Assembly (NCBI RefSeq): GCF_901709675.1
Contig: NC_051100.1
Coordinates: forward strand, 3,780,001-3,844,000
Length of the DNA stretch: 64,000 nt
Direction: 5' to 3'
From: Syngnathus acus
Lineage: Eukaryota; Chordata; Actinopteri; Syngnathiformes; Syngnathidae
Part shown: positions 1-13,214 of the stretch, piece after piece
How the letters are laid out: every line of letters starts with the position of its first letter
How positions within the stretch are numbered: position 1 is the stretch's first letter
Notes under the pieces: model-generated
Databases searched by the model: none
What the model saw: only the letters and a program-made list of their open reading frames with translations
Told to the model about the DNA's origin: nothing
Position numbers and translations under genes: made by a program

Positions 1-2277
1 GGTGCTAAAACAAACTTGACCTTTTTAAAAACGATGCTAGCTTAATGCTAACTCGCAATGCAAAACACCATCGACAGGCTAATAGAACTAGCATCAAACA
101 AGAATGATTGAGCAACATATGCATGCGGTACTCACGGGTGTAAATTCTTTATCCTCTCCAAAAACTGATTCACGTTACTGCTGCTCACTCTTCATGTATA
201 TCTTCACATATTGCTAGTTTGAATCTCAATCATCAGATTTTTTTTTGACATTTTTTGGCTGAATATGATCATACAATTAATGGCCACAAAACAAACTGCC
301 ATGATGCCTAGAATGTGGTGAAAAAGTGAGTGTCGGGCGCAGCCAGTCCACTGCCTGCCAGGCAGTAAGACAGTAAGGCGACATCATCGTAAAACTGCAG
401 ATAATTGTTCAAGGCAAACACAAGCTGTCATCGTGTAAAAAATATGTGAGTGACATCAGCACTCACATTGTCTGGGTCTGCGCGCACAAAATGATTCACA
501 CGCGACGTGGGCCAAAGAATCGAAACCTCGTGTGCTGGGTTAGCGCACGGTGGTCTCGCTGGCGCTTTGCGATGATGCAGCAGGGGCTAGGGCTGGCTGC
601 GCTCTATTTTGTCTTGTTTGAGCTATCAGATGCGGGTTGGGGGCTGCATCCTATACGCATCATGTTTTGGCAAGCCTGTGAGGCTTTAAATTGCTTCCAG
701 TTTAAGGCAATTTGCTTCACCAAGATACATGAGGTGTAATTTTAATTATTGAATGTATATTCATCCATCATGTCAGTTTGTTGCGGGGGTGCGGTCGCAG
801 GGGGGCCTCTATATAATTTTTTAATGAATAAATCTTTTATTTTTAGCCTCATTTCAAAGTTACTATTTCTTAAATGAATTAAAATGTTTTTCTTTTTACT
901 TATATTCAGATTAAAACATATACTATAATAATATAAAAAGAGAACTATATAAATAAGGAAGATATTTAAAAAAAAAAAAAAAAAAAACTCACCGGGTCAT
1001 TTTTGACCTCATTTATGCATCCAAGGGTCGCAAAAGGTCAGCATCATCTTCTCTATCTCTTCCTGACTGACAGGGACGGATTTACATGAAATAAAATTGA
1101 CATCCCCAAAGACCCATAGTTAAGTGGTACTCGTCATATTTTCATAGTTAGGATCAAACGCTTAACACTTTTCCCCAATTCTGAGGCCCACAAAAGTATA
1201 CGCTTGTCGATTTCTCTTCTGGGAAGGAAGTGCATCATATTTATGTGACACCGACATAAATCAATCCAGTAAGAGATTTGTGGTTGATCCTCACGCCTCC
1301 CCACAAGTGTGACCAATGGAAACGCTTGACTAGATAATTTATTGCCGTATGCTCTCAGCTGTCAAAAACAGGAAAAACTGCTTTTTTCACACCTATAGTT
1401 TATTTTTTTCTGGTACTATTCAGTTCAAGTGTCCGTTAACTTGGCCGGGTGGGACCTGGTTCAGTACGGAAAAAAACTAGCGACCCAAAACCATAGGGTG
1501 TGTACACTTATGCAACCACATGATTTCAGTTGCTTATTTTTACTTTAGTTCTCATTAGAAGTGGAACAAAGTTTTGAGAGGATGATACAACTCCAGCATT
1601 TGAATGGGGGGGGGTGTAGAATTTTTAAAACCAGTGTATTTTCCCTCTTTTATTATGCTAAATCTTACTAAATTGAATGTTATACAATTTTTTTTTTGTT
1701 AACCATACAAACAGAGGGAAACGCTTAATCCAGCGCACTGGATTTCTTTCAGTTTGGTGAGAATTTTGAGGTTGGCCGTTCCCGCTGCTGGTGACACAGG
1801 CGACAACAGCCGGCCCGGCCCGACACGACTGTCTGTCAAATTTTCCAGCAGCCGCTGGTGTTGTCGACGGTGAGTGCAAATCTGGTAGTGATTACCGTAA
1901 CGGAGACAGTAAATCATGACGCAGCATGAAACCAATTTGTGGTGCGGAAAAAAGAAAAAAGAACCCGGGTCTTGCTGGATGGAGCCACACTTAACTAAAA
2001 AAGACGCGCAGGCGAGGCTGTCTGAGCAGTAGACGCTTTGGCACATGACGGATCGTCACATTTGGCGACAAGTGACAAATGCTAATAATAATGCTAATCA
2101 TCTCAAATATGTCCTCAATATCAAATTCATCATGTACCAAGTCGATTTTCCCTATTGAAATGAATTGAAATCCCATTAATTCGTTCCAGCCCTTCAAATA
2201 CCACCACATATTTTTGGTAAGTCACTAATAAATAACATTATTCGACTAACTAAAACAAAACTTATCCCTAAATGGCA
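1..2277. other. Intergenic DNA, no gene seen
   Basis: No open frame here resembles a known protein, and no splice-flanked exon was recognised. The stretch holds one reverse-oriented copy of a dispersed palindrome family (GTTAGC-N5-GCTAGC, at 36-52) and a poly(A) run at 968-987. Codon use and composition look non-coding throughout. Confidence 0.6.
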
Positions 2278-4210
2278 GATTTCCTGCTCATTTTCAGGCA
2301 TGGCTGCTTCTCGTGTTCTTTCACTATAGTCGAATTTTGCGTTGATTGAATGTCTATTTTGTGATGTTCCTGGGCTCAATTTCAGAACCTCACATTTTAT
2401 TGCTTCAAACCAAAGCGGCCATCTTGCTTTTCCTTCTACAGCATGGATTCTTGATTCTGTTTTGTGTGCCGTACATGCCAAACGCCTTGTTGATTGGGTC
2501 CAATATTTAATATTCCAGGGTGTGCCACAGGGCTCATGTTTGGGACCCCTAAAGTAGCCACCTTTTCACTCAGATTCATGTCCAAAATTTGCTTACATTT
2601 TGGACATGTAGAGGCAAGTGGTGACTCATTAATATCTCATCTTGCCGCACAAACAATGTTTAGAGAGGCGCTGTCTGTTTTCCTCTCTTGCTCCCTTCCA
2701 TGATGACGCGGCGGCCTCGCAGCGCTTCTGTGGTGACTCCACTAATGGCGCAGTAATTTCAACACGCGCCTTTGAAGTTCCCCCCGTCGCGTTACCTGGA
2801 GTCTGCGCTTCTCTTGAGGGTTTTTTTTTTTTTTTTTTCCGGGATGGGACAGGCTCGCCCTATAGGCTCTTTGCAGCCTAATTAAATGTAATTGCTCCGT
2901 TTCTTTTTTTTTTGTGCCTTTTTTTTTTCTAGTGGCGCTCGCGTCAAACGGGGAAGCCTTGTAATAAGGGAGATTTGCGTGAAGGGTCCGAGGATCACAG
3001 ACGCCAAAGAGGAGCCACGGAGGAGACGATTGGAGACGCTCCCCCCCCCTTCCCTGTGTCGCCCTCTCTGTCCTGAGCAGACCTACTCATTACTCCCTCC
3101 ACTCGTCAACGCTCTCTCTCTCTCCTATCCAAGTCTTGTCTGCTCCTTTCAAAATGGCGTGCTCACATATTCCATTCTTTCATCTCAGAACGTTGCTAAT
3201 GATGCATTTTGCATGAAAGTAAAATCAAACACTCAAAGCTAGTTACAAAGGAGCACTATTTTCACTTGAAGAAGCAGCACTTCTGTGCATATTTCAAAAT
3301 GGATCTTTGGTTGTCTGTCTCAGATGAGCATGGATAGGGTTCCTTCAGGTGGCGTCACTGTTGCGGGTGCAAGATTCTTGGAATGCTCGGGGTGCTCCAT
3401 ATCTGAGTCAGACAGCAAAATAGGCTGTTTAGCCGCCTGACAGTGTTGTGGGAGACGCATTCTTTACGGGAAAAGAGGCTAGACACCAATGGGTGGGGGG
3501 AGAGAAGAAGAAGAAAAAAAAGAGGAAATTACAGAGCAGGATAGAGACAACATGACACAGAACAGGGAGCGCCGGCTTGACCGTGACCCAGCGCCAAGCC
3601 ACGTGTGTGATGATGTGTGAGGCACAGGTACAAAGGTGACTCAGACGGAGACGGAGATGGCGGTGCCGAGCGAGGTACGCCGGCATTCCTGCACGTACTT
3701 TTCTCCATCAGTTGTGTCCGGCACACCGACAAAAGGATTTATCACTTTAAACCAAGACGTTCAACTTCCTTTTCATTTGCAAACACGTGCTCATAGGCCG
3801 TTTCTGTGTGAGCCCTCATGATAAACATCACCAAATTCCATTTTCTCCCCATAACTTTCTATGGAGTACCACAGGGGTCATGTTCGGGACCCCCACAATA
3901 CCTCAACTTTCATCAGGGTGAAACACTTCAACTTTGTTCATTTTCAGGGATGGCTTCTTGAACGTGCCACTCAACCTCAGAAATTCTTTACAGGATCACT
4001 CGCTTAAAACCAAAACTGTTGACTTTCTGTTCATGTTCAGGCGTAGCTATTAAGACTTCATTGTGTGTCCTTTCCGGATAGATATGCCAGGGGAGTGCCA
4101 CTGGGATAGTGCTCAGGGCCTCTAAAATTCTTTCATTTTCATTGCTTCAACCTAATATGGCCAGCTTCCTGTTTATTTTAAAGCATGGCTTCTGTGCCTC
4201 CTTTCACAGC
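2278..4210. repeat. Diverged repeat of roughly 230 bp, three partial units
   Basis: Three diverged stretches share the same run of words: a GTGCCACAGGG/TCATGTTTGGGACCCC-like block, then CTTCAAACCAAA..GGCC, then TTCCTG..CATTTTCAGGCATGGCTTCT. The first block falls near 2518-2550, 3860-3893 and 4090-4120, so the last two are about 230 bp apart. In one frame the block reads G-V-P-Q-G-S, which resembles the non-LTR reverse transcriptase signature, but no other reverse transcriptase sequence flanks it. It may therefore be coincidental. The family was not identified. Confidence 0.4.
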
Positions 4211-7200
4211 AGGGTTTTGGTCCCACCGCCAGCGCGACCGTTGTCTTCTTCTTCTTCCCACTATGGTGCCAGTACGTCTGCCACAGCGCCTGTGAAGGCT
4301 AATGCGACACAGGCTCTGGATCATATTTCACCCCGCTCACCTCCCCTCCTTCACACATCTCTCCCCCATCCTGTTTCCTCGCCGCCCTTTTCCTCTCTTC
4401 CGAGAGAGCGCAGGAAGTTCCCATTGATCAATTACAAAAAAAAGTGTAGGTTCTCCGCCGTCATTATTTGATGTTTTATGATCCAAGAAAGTGTCCGCCG
4501 AAGTCATTCATTGAAGCCCGAGCGTGGCGACCAAGCTGTGAGTGAGAGTGGGCTTCTTTTGATATGTTAAAGGTAGGAATTGGGGGTAGGTGGGTGCACA
4601 TCAAAAGTGCGTTAAGAACGAGTGTGGCGAGATCACACACGGCGCCTTCTGCCTCTCTCGCCATCGTGATCTCCTTGTCATGTGGCCTCCATCAGAAGCA
4701 AACAGAACCAGCCGCAGTTGTTTCCATGCTCAAGTCGAGTGGCTCCGCTGAGCCCAACACGAAGGCGGGGGAGGGCAACGAGTTGCCACAGAGCTAATCG
4801 TTTGGTTGTTTTGACACATGTGAAAGAATCAGATGAAGGCGAGCTTTGTTTTTGCCCGTTTGGGTTCCGGCAATGTGGCGTCAACAACCTGCATCCCCTC
4901 CAGCCATGCCTGCAAATTTCTTCCACCCACTCATAGCTGACATATTTTTAATATGTGGACTCAATGTTAGTACTTTGCCTTAAAATGGAATGCTAGCAAG
5001 AGTTTGAACAGGCATATATTCTTTATCCTCTGCGAAAAATGATCAACAGCTATAAATTGTTAAGCCCAATGAATCACTGCCGAAAGGTTCAATTCTTTGC
5101 ATTTTATTCTGTTGTGCTATGTTTTCATAAAATAATGTAATAATGATGTTTTTCTGATAAAAGAAAAAAAAATGACGCTACAAGTTTTTAGGTTGGCATC
5201 TTGGGAGGCTGGATCCGACTTGTTTTGCATAATGGTGCGGGGACGCTAGCACAAAACATGACATTCTTGGAGGAGGTTTGGCACGCAATCGTCCAAACCG
5301 CAATGTTGCTGCTGCTGCTGCAGCACTAACCCATAAAGCTGACTCTTTATTGACTAATTAACAAGACCCACCTCAGTAATTAGCAGTCTGGGCTTTATCC
5401 AGCTCCTCCCTGCAAGTCGATGGCATCCTCCTTGCATCAAGCTTAGATGTGCTGCTTTCATAAGCATACCTCGCTTATAATTAGACGCTCCCGCTTCCTC
5501 TCCTACTTGTTTTGACACACAGAATGTCTTAGTTACATCCCAATGTCCTTATTTAAAGCGGAAAAGCTCAAATCCTTCTTCCTGTGGTGCAAATGAGCGG
5601 CGAAGTTCTCTCGGTGTCAAAAGTGTTTACGATGATAAGTGAGCACCTTCTTTTCATTCCATCTTGGGATTAATGTCATTGTTTGAAGCATAAAGTGTAA
5701 AATCGACTTCACGTGGCATTCATTTATAGACTCATGGAAACCAGATGGAGCCATATTTTGACTCAGCGTGATCCCCAATATCCATTTTCTTTTTGGTCTG
5801 CTTGCAATTAAAATGCTCGGTGAAGGCAGAGCAGGCGGGACACGGGCGACTGGGTGAGAAAGACCACCCTGGATCGGAACTGTAAATCAAATGCCCGTTA
5901 CGGGGGGAATGCGCGACATTCTGCAAAAGGTGCACAAAGGAGCGTCAGTGTCATCCCGTGAATGAAAGGTGCATTATGGGATGTTTGAGGAAAAAGAGAT
6001 GCTGTCAGAAAGTGCCCTCGGGCCACATTGGCTTGTAATTCAATCCCATTAGGATGCATTAGGGTTGAATTGTTGAAAGATAAGGAGCTGTTGTGGAGCC
6101 AGAAGAAGGTGTATTGTCTTAAGAGTGGTGTGACCAGCAACAGTCATTTATCACACCGTGGTCAAAATAAAGCATGCCAAAAAAAAAAAATCTTTTAAAA
6201 CTAGACGAAATTGCGCGTGAATGCTGAATTTAATAAAATGAATCCAAGTCTAGTTGTGTGTGTGCGTGCGTGTGTGTGTGTAGTATATATATGTATATAC
6301 ACACATATACTACTTATACATATATATGTATGTGTGTGTGTCAGGTTTACATGTCATGAATTGGCTCACATAGGCTTGTGCAGGTGTGCCTAACATTTTT
6401 TTACATTTTGCACAGAATCCAAAACAAAGTTCAAAGCGCAGTTAGATTAAAAATAAAATGAAGAAAATACAAGGCATCCGGGGCTCTGTCATTAGAGTGT
6501 GTACAGTGGGGACTTCCTGCCTTAATAACTGGGATGCTGTTTGTGTGTGAGTGGCAGGAGAGCAACACAAGCCTTTAATACAGCAGCTTCAATGGCACCA
6601 CATCAGGAAAACGAGGTCCGCTTAGATCCCATTAACAAAAATAATACTCTCAAACTGTCCCGTGTGCATTTGTCTCTTTTTATGCGTTTCAAAGCTCAGG
6701 CCACATCTGCGGGATCGCGTCCGTTTTCGCCGATAGCCATCGCAACGACCGGCGAAAACCACTGCTGCGTCTTATCGAGGCGCAATTAGGGAGCGTTCGG
6801 AACTTCCACAAACAGCCCCCGGCTGCCTGTTCGCTCCAGCCTGCCTCGTGGCCTCATGTCAGGCGAGGTGGGAGGGGGGGGGGGGGGTGTCTCGTGCGGC
6901 TCAATGACCATTGAAGGAAGCTATTTAGCCAAACTCGTTGAGTTGCTTCATATCCTGTCAGATAAGAGGCCACAAAAGAGCACAGCCCTCCCCCCCCCCT
7001 CCCCTGCCCAAACTCTTCCTAACATCTCAACATCTTCCGCTTCCCTCCTACTCCTCTTGTTAGTTGATAAAGAGTGTTGTAATGTCAGGAAGGACACACA
7101 TTCCTCACGCTGTCCTGCAGGGGATGAGCGTCTTGTGTATGTGTTGGAGTGTATGCACGTGTGTATGTGGGGGGGTATAGTTGTTCAGCTTCAGGAAATT

Positions 7201-7615
7201 GGAGTGGAAAAGAGAGAAGCTGACTCACAGTTGTAAGGTGAAACTAGAAATTAGAGTTGCCGCAAAAATTGTGTTAAAAATGCCAAAAATAATCATAGTT
7301 GAAGCCCAGACACAACATATCTTACTAATGGCTAGATAGCGTGCTGCCGAGAGCCAAATCGAGGAGAAAAAAAATCTGCGCATCATTCCCACATTTTTGT
7401 ATCCGTTGAAATGATGCAATGTAATAACTGAAGCAAAGCAGCAATCACAACAACAACAAAAACTCTGGCGGCACTGTCACGACTATGCAATGCAAAAATG
7501 AGGTGTTTTCATATGAAGTGATAGTCAACAATTCTTTAGGCGCCAACGGAAATTACTAGTAGTCTAAAATATAATTCAGCATCCAGTCAAAGTAATATTA
7601 TCTCAATTTTTTCCC
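4211..7615. other. Intergenic DNA, no gene seen
   Basis: No coding exon was recognised. A TG/TATATG microsatellite lies at about 6254-6341, and short mononucleotide C and G runs occur near 6870-7000. The stretch at 5330-5560 is low in repeats and rich in TAATTA-type homeodomain core sites. It is a weak candidate for conserved non-coding sequence, which is inference only. Confidence 0.5.
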
Positions 7616-7980
7616 TTCCAGCTGCCGTTGTGATGGCAACACATTCGTTCATCCCATCTTCAGCATGTCCTTGGTGTGCGTTGAATAGTGCAGATGGCTT
7701 GTAACTGGGAGACACTGGTTCAAATCGATCCGCGAAGAGTTTTCAGTCCAATTTCTTTTTTTATCGACTGTGACTCAGGTGTGTTTAATGAATTGTGTAT
7801 TTTTGTACCATAAGATTTTCTTTTTTTCTTTTCTTCATTTCAAGTCACTTTCTGCTGCGTTGGTGATGGTGACGCAATGTCTGCGTTAGCAATTGTGTAG
7901 CAAGGCCATAGTGGTGCAGTGGTTAGCCAAGATGAGCTGTGTTTGATTGTGTGGGTTCGATTCCTGCTACAACCCAACTT
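7616..7980 (+). repeat. Two diverged tandem tRNA-like repeat units
   Basis: Two stretches about 230 bp apart each begin with a GCTGC..GTTG.TGATGG motif and end in a tRNA-like segment. The first (about 7671-7735) has a box-B-like GGTTCAAATCG. The second (about 7902-7974) has an A-box-like TAGTGGTGCAGTGGTTAG and a perfect B box, GGTTCGATTCC, at 7954-7964. They look like tRNA-derived SINE copies or a tandem duplication of one. No complete cloverleaf is evident. Confidence 0.45.
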
Positions 7981-8047
7981 AATTTTGCATCTCTTACTAT
8001 TCATTTGTATTTCATAAATGTGTCCTTTTATTCATCTTTACATTGTC

Positions 8048-8365
8048 ATTTTTTTACTAGAAAAAGCATGGTCATTTTTATTTAAAAAAAAAAAAAAAGC
8101 CTTTCTATGCATAGTAAAAAAAAAATACTAAAAAAAAGCCTTACATGGTGTTTTTTGTTTTGATATGTATTTCTACTAAAAACCCATGGTCATTTTTATT
8201 TTTTACGAAAAAAAGCCATGGTCATTTTTTTATGAAAAAAAAAAAAGCCTTACATGGTCATTTTTTTATGAAAAACAAAATCCTTGCTATACATGGTAAT
8301 TTTTTTTTATTAAAAATAAGCCTTACTATACATGGTCATTTTAAGGAAAAAAAAACTTACTATAA
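8048..8365. repeat. AT-rich minisatellite, unit about 40-55 bp
   Basis: The motif ATGGTCATTTTTTT-ATGAAAAA-GCCTTAC recurs about six times with variable A and T run lengths. Each unit holds the word CATGGT(C/A)ATTTTT followed by an A-rich stretch and a GCCTTAC-like end. The array creates a 77-codon frame of low complexity that is not a gene. Confidence 0.75.
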
Positions 8366-11300
8366 TTACCATGCATAACAACAAGGGGAGGAGGGGGCCG
8401 TTTAAAATGTTCCCTTGTGGGCAACTCTTGGACGTCGGGACGCTCAATTAAAAAAAAAAAAGAAACAGAACTAGGCTGTGGGCCTGAAGCTATTAGCCGT
8501 GCCGCTTGCTACACAGGCGTTAATTGCAACATTGCCCTATAAAGTTCGGGAAGGCTTGTTTTGTAAACAGCCTTATTTGGAAAAGGATTGGAAACACCTG
8601 TAAGGAAAACTAGTAACTAGTAAGATAATTCAGCGTGCTCGGAGAATGTCTTACTCATGACGTTTTTTTTCCACTGCTGTCACACATTTCTGCACACAAC
8701 GTTGGCATACTACTAGCACAACAACATACTAGTGTGGTTTAGGCTACTAGTACACAGGAATTTACTAGTAAGGTTTAACTCCGAAATGTTGGATATTCTA
8801 CTTACTCACTAATCCTCCTTTCCTAACCATCTGGAAAATGTCTCCAGATGCTCATGATTCTTTATCTTCAAGAGGATGAGAGCAAAAAGAAAAAAACAAA
8901 ACCCTAAAGCAACGAGAGCGAGTTAAAGTCCTGATTTGTTCCATCTCCCGCGCGGGTAAAACCGCAGCCCAGCTCATTAGATTCACAATCCATAACCTTT
9001 TACTAGCGCCTGCAATTTATTTCCATTTTATTTGCACTATTTTCAATTTGTCAACATGCACCCCTTTGGACTCCGCTGAGTGGGCAGAAAAGCGAAACAA
9101 CGCGACTGCGATACGCGTATACGTCGGCCTGACAAAGCGACCTCACTTTCTTTGGCTGCTATCAAAATGGCTGAGATGCTTGTGGCTTTGTGATTAGGCT
9201 CTTGCGAGAACCGCAGGCGGCACAGCCAAGAAAGCAGCCTGGGCAACAACAACGTGGGCATATTAGTCATTATCTCAAGACAAAATGTCCATCATTTTGT
9301 GTGGGAGCCACTTTTGCAGGCAATGAGGGCTTCAGAAAAATGTCAACATCTTTAAGCTAGCGGAACGTGTAACTCTTTTTTTTTTCCCCTGTTGTTTATT
9401 TTTTAATCAACTTTAACTGAGAATGACATTAAACAGCTCCAAGCTTCTTAGTTTTGAAAATGTAGCCGCTATTTAGGATACTGTTGGATTCATACAATTC
9501 ACGATATTTGTGTGACAATGAAGGGCAAGCATCGATTGTCAGATGGCTTTGACTCCTCTGTGACCAGTGAACCTTGCTTGTCAAGCAGCAGTTAGAAAGA
9601 AAAAAAAAAAGAAAAGGAGCCCATCTGTCCGGCAAACGCTTCCATATGGGCGTAAAGAGAGGGCCGCATTCTTGTGGAAATGAAAGCTCGTCCTTTCATC
9701 TGAGAGACATAATCAATAAATGATAAGGGTCGTGTCCGCCGGACCTAAGCACTAGTTTGAAGATAACTTAAGACAAGATTAGCGATGAGATGGTACGGGG
9801 GTTATGTGGGATTAAAGTGACTCCGCACGCACCGAGGACCCCCGAGTCTCTGGCCGGGTAATCACGGGGCTCCTATCGGCTCTTGTGATCACTTCCTGCT
9901 GGCTTAGCTCGCGCGCATTTAAGCGACGCTTGTTTTATCTGGAAGGAATGCTAATCAGGCTTGTACAGGAGCCAGCGCTTGCCCGACATCGCCAAATGAC
10001 GCCATGTGGTCAGTTTCAAACAGAACTACGGATGCCTTTGCGAGGACTGCAATGCAAAACTGAACCAAGAGAGAAAGTCGTGTGAGTATTTCGTCCAACA
10101 AACTCATTCACTACCATTGACGGCTTTTGACGTCAAAGATCCATTTTAACTGGGCTAGCAGTGAATGAGTTAATATCCAGTACAAGGTTTGTGCACTAAG
10201 ACACAAGAACTACTAGTCTGTACCATTCACATCTGAAAGTCCCCATCCGGTTCTTTGGAACACGAAATAAGCCATCTTCTGCTTTGGAATGTGTTGAGTT
10301 GGACCAATACTATCATTCATTAACTGTGATTACGATTCAGTGATAAATCAAGTAATATTATTTTGGACTTTGACTTTTGTCCTTTTTGTCTCGTTGTCAG
10401 CCAGGGATAAAGTCTATAATCCGACGTTTCCCACCCACAACGGCGGAGGAACACACACAGCGCCCGTAACCTCAACAGAGGCTTTCTTCTGCTTCTGCGG
10501 CTATCGGGTGTTTCCAATCATCAAACACAGACGGCCAGAGCACGCCGAGCGGTTCCATCTTCACTTCTAGCAGTGGGAAAGCAACAGAGATGTGATTCAA
10601 GATGTCCTACTGTCTTTGTCTTTACCTGGTCCAATTGTCAACAAATGCCTTTTACAGCTCTTAATTTGTATTTACAACATTGACTTTAAAGTTAACGACT
10701 CTCAAGGGGGGGTACGACTGAAACAAAACAAAAAAAGGACACGATTATTCCTTCTATCCACTTTAAAAAGATGTGAACTTGACCGCTGTGACCATTTGCA
10801 TTGGGTGGGTGTTTCCTTTTGTCGCCTCATTTAGACGCTCCTCAGATGACGGCGTGAACAAATCAACATTTAGATTGTGTACTAATGTGCCTCTGAAGAT
10901 AAAGTACCTTTGATATGGTCTTCCCCCCGTGATTCGCACTGTCCCCGGCTTAAGACAATCCCAAAGCCATTTGCCCCCCAGGGGAGATCAAAGGTGCGGA
11001 CCACCTCCTTGGAGATCCCACCTTTGGAAAAGTGGCCACGCACAAATGAGATTGGAGGCCATTTTCCTTTGGTGGGGTTGAAGTGTTTTTGAAAGGAGGG
11101 ACAACACAAGAGGGACATTAAAGACTTTTGGGTGATGAAGGCGACGCGCCGGGTCGGAGGGAGTAAAGGGGGGTTGCAAGAAGGTATCCCAAATCGGTTT
11201 TGATTTTAAGAATACATTAAATTTATTCCCGACATGTTCTACGAAGCACCACTGATCTTTTGGCAGTAAGAAAGGGATTTGGTAAACATAGCTCAATGGA

Positions 11301-12109
11301 TGCCCCCCAGCTCCACCACCAGGAGATATTTATTTCTTCATGTCTCGCGGGAGGAACGCCAGACTCATCTCCTGTGCAGGATTCCTTTCAAAAATTCACG
11401 AGTATTTCCTGCCGCTCCCAATAAGGGACGACGGCTTCTCGTATCCAGCTACGCCATTTCTCCTCAAGCAGCTGTTCCTCAGCGACTGTGACTTCATGGC
11501 ACGTCTCTAATGTTATATAAGAACATGAGTGAATAGTCGCTCACAGTCCGTGGTCCTTTTCCACCGTTTATTTTCCTCCTTTGAGAACTTTGTAAATAAT
11601 GAGTAAATTATACGTGTCAAGCGGCTTTGCGCAATGTGGTTGCGGCCGAGGCAGACTTTACACAGCAGCCAGGAGCTGAGCCAGCTCTGGCCGCTGTCCG
11701 AGCCCCCCGCGGGCCGCCAGCAGCCGGCTCCCCGACCCGCCATAATGAAGCGTAGGCATTTTTTTTTTTTTTCATTAAACCCCCCCGCACACACACACAC
11801 ATACACTAACACTGCACTCCCTGCCCGTCTGGCGGTGAATATTGGGACGATTTTGGATAAACAAAGCGCATATTGTTTATTTGGGCAGCTGGGAAAGCAT
11901 GGAGTGGGAAGTGGCCAATGCACCTGAAGGATGCAGGTGTCGGAGAAAGGGGACAGCGGAGGGAGTAACCAAGTATAAATACTATATGGCTATTGTCCTT
12001 GAGTATTATGTTTTTTGGTACGTTAATCCAAATTCAATTAAAAACTTGCAAGCAAAAAAAACGGTTCATATGCGAGCTTTGGCTCATGTACATAAATTCA
12101 TTGCGTTAC
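8366..12109. other. Intergenic DNA with a short GC-rich island
   Basis: No gene was recognised. A MITE lies at 10101-10172 and is listed separately. A GC-rich, CpG-containing stretch of about 135 bp occupies 11625-11760, unlike the surrounding AT-rich DNA. It is open in more than one frame but matches nothing I know. The stretch at about 9640-9990 is low in repeats and could be conserved non-coding DNA, which is inference. Confidence 0.5.
10101..10172. mobile_element. Palindromic MITE copy
   Basis: A 72-bp element begins AACTCATTCACT and ends AGTGAATGAGTT, with inner arms CCATTGACGG and related sequence, so the ends are inverted repeats. A second copy lies at 62953-63025. The element is too short to encode anything and fits a non-autonomous DNA transposon that is common in fish genomes. 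Confidence 0.65.
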
Positions 12110-12199
12110 TAGTGTTGGCTCGTGAGTGAACGATTCGTTCAAAAGAACGAATGTTTTCAGTGAACGAGAGTGAACGAATCATTTCCTAAAGTGATTCGT

Positions 12200-13050
12200 T
12201 CTTTTTTCAGTTCACATGACTTCAACCAGTAGGTGTCGGTAATGCGCACTGAAGCTGGTGCCACCTCGCCATAAAACAAAACGAAGAAGAAAATGACGTG
12301 ACTTCCGGTTCACGAACGTCGTGAATTGCATTTCCCGGTCACCAACTGAATGTGAACGAGTCAGTGAGGAATGATTTTCATTTCCAGTTCATCGCGAGAA
12401 CGGATCAGTGAGGGAACGAATCCTGACTTTCCCATTCGCGAACGAGTTAATGGGTGAACTGCCTTCCCGTGCATCAACGGATCAGTAAGCCAGAATGTAG
12501 ATTTACGATTTGCCAAGGAAAGAAAAACCACTCACTGAAACACCACTTCTTTTATGCACGTTTTCTCCAAGCTAATGGCTAACTTTATTGCATGAAGGGA
12601 TGCGCCGTTATGCAACAACAATCTTTATTTTATAACACTTATAGTAGTTTTTAAAAAAAAGTGTATGCATATATACGCCTAAATATTGTTATCCAATATA
12701 TCTACTGCAATTTCACATTAGATTGCTGGTTTGAAATTTACTTTTATTATTATTATTATTATTTTAATAAACATTAAAACCTGTTAAAACTTGTCTGGTG
12801 TTTTATTCCTTGTGTTTATTTTTCAAATGCACATTCTTGACACAACAAATGCATAAAGTTATTAGGTACACCTGAAAATGGCGGTGTACCTATGTAGTGT
12901 CCGAGTGATGTCACATATTAAACAGCCAATCAGGAGGTGGGGGTGAGGTGGGTGTGGCACTTTTCACTTTCACGTAAGCTTTTTCCCTAATGAAGTGGCC
13001 TGTGATTAGGTACACCTCATGAACACTTCAATAGGTACACTACACGAGGT
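12200..13050 (+). repeat. Left inverted arm of element 1
   Basis: Several blocks reappear in reverse complement in 16310-17650. They include CTTCAACCAGTAGGTGTCGG near 12220, the CACTTATAGTAG block near 12637, the GTTAAAACTTGTCTGGTGTT block near 12785, and a block with ATGGCGGTGTACCT and GCCAATCAG near 12880-12940. The outermost 100 bp at each end are not inverted copies but the two distinct element ends. Confidence 0.75.
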
Positions 13051-13140
13051 AAAAAAATAAATGAATGAAAAATAAATTGTTTGAATATGCATCCACTTAT
13101 ATAAAGCGAGGTTCCAATTCTAAAAGCACAATTAGGTATG

Positions 13141-13214
13141 TGCTCGCACCTGGGATCGAACCAAGTTCTTACTGAGCAAGAGCCCATGTCACTAACCAGT
13201 CGAGTACTTGGACC
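13141..13214 (-). repeat. tRNA-like segment inside element 1
   Basis: On the minus strand this stretch has a degenerate A-box region (GACTGGTTAGTG) and a B-box match (GGTTCGATCCC), about 75 bp in all. Arm pairing is poor, so it reads as a tRNA-derived SINE head or tRNA pseudogene rather than a working tRNA. Confidence 0.45.
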
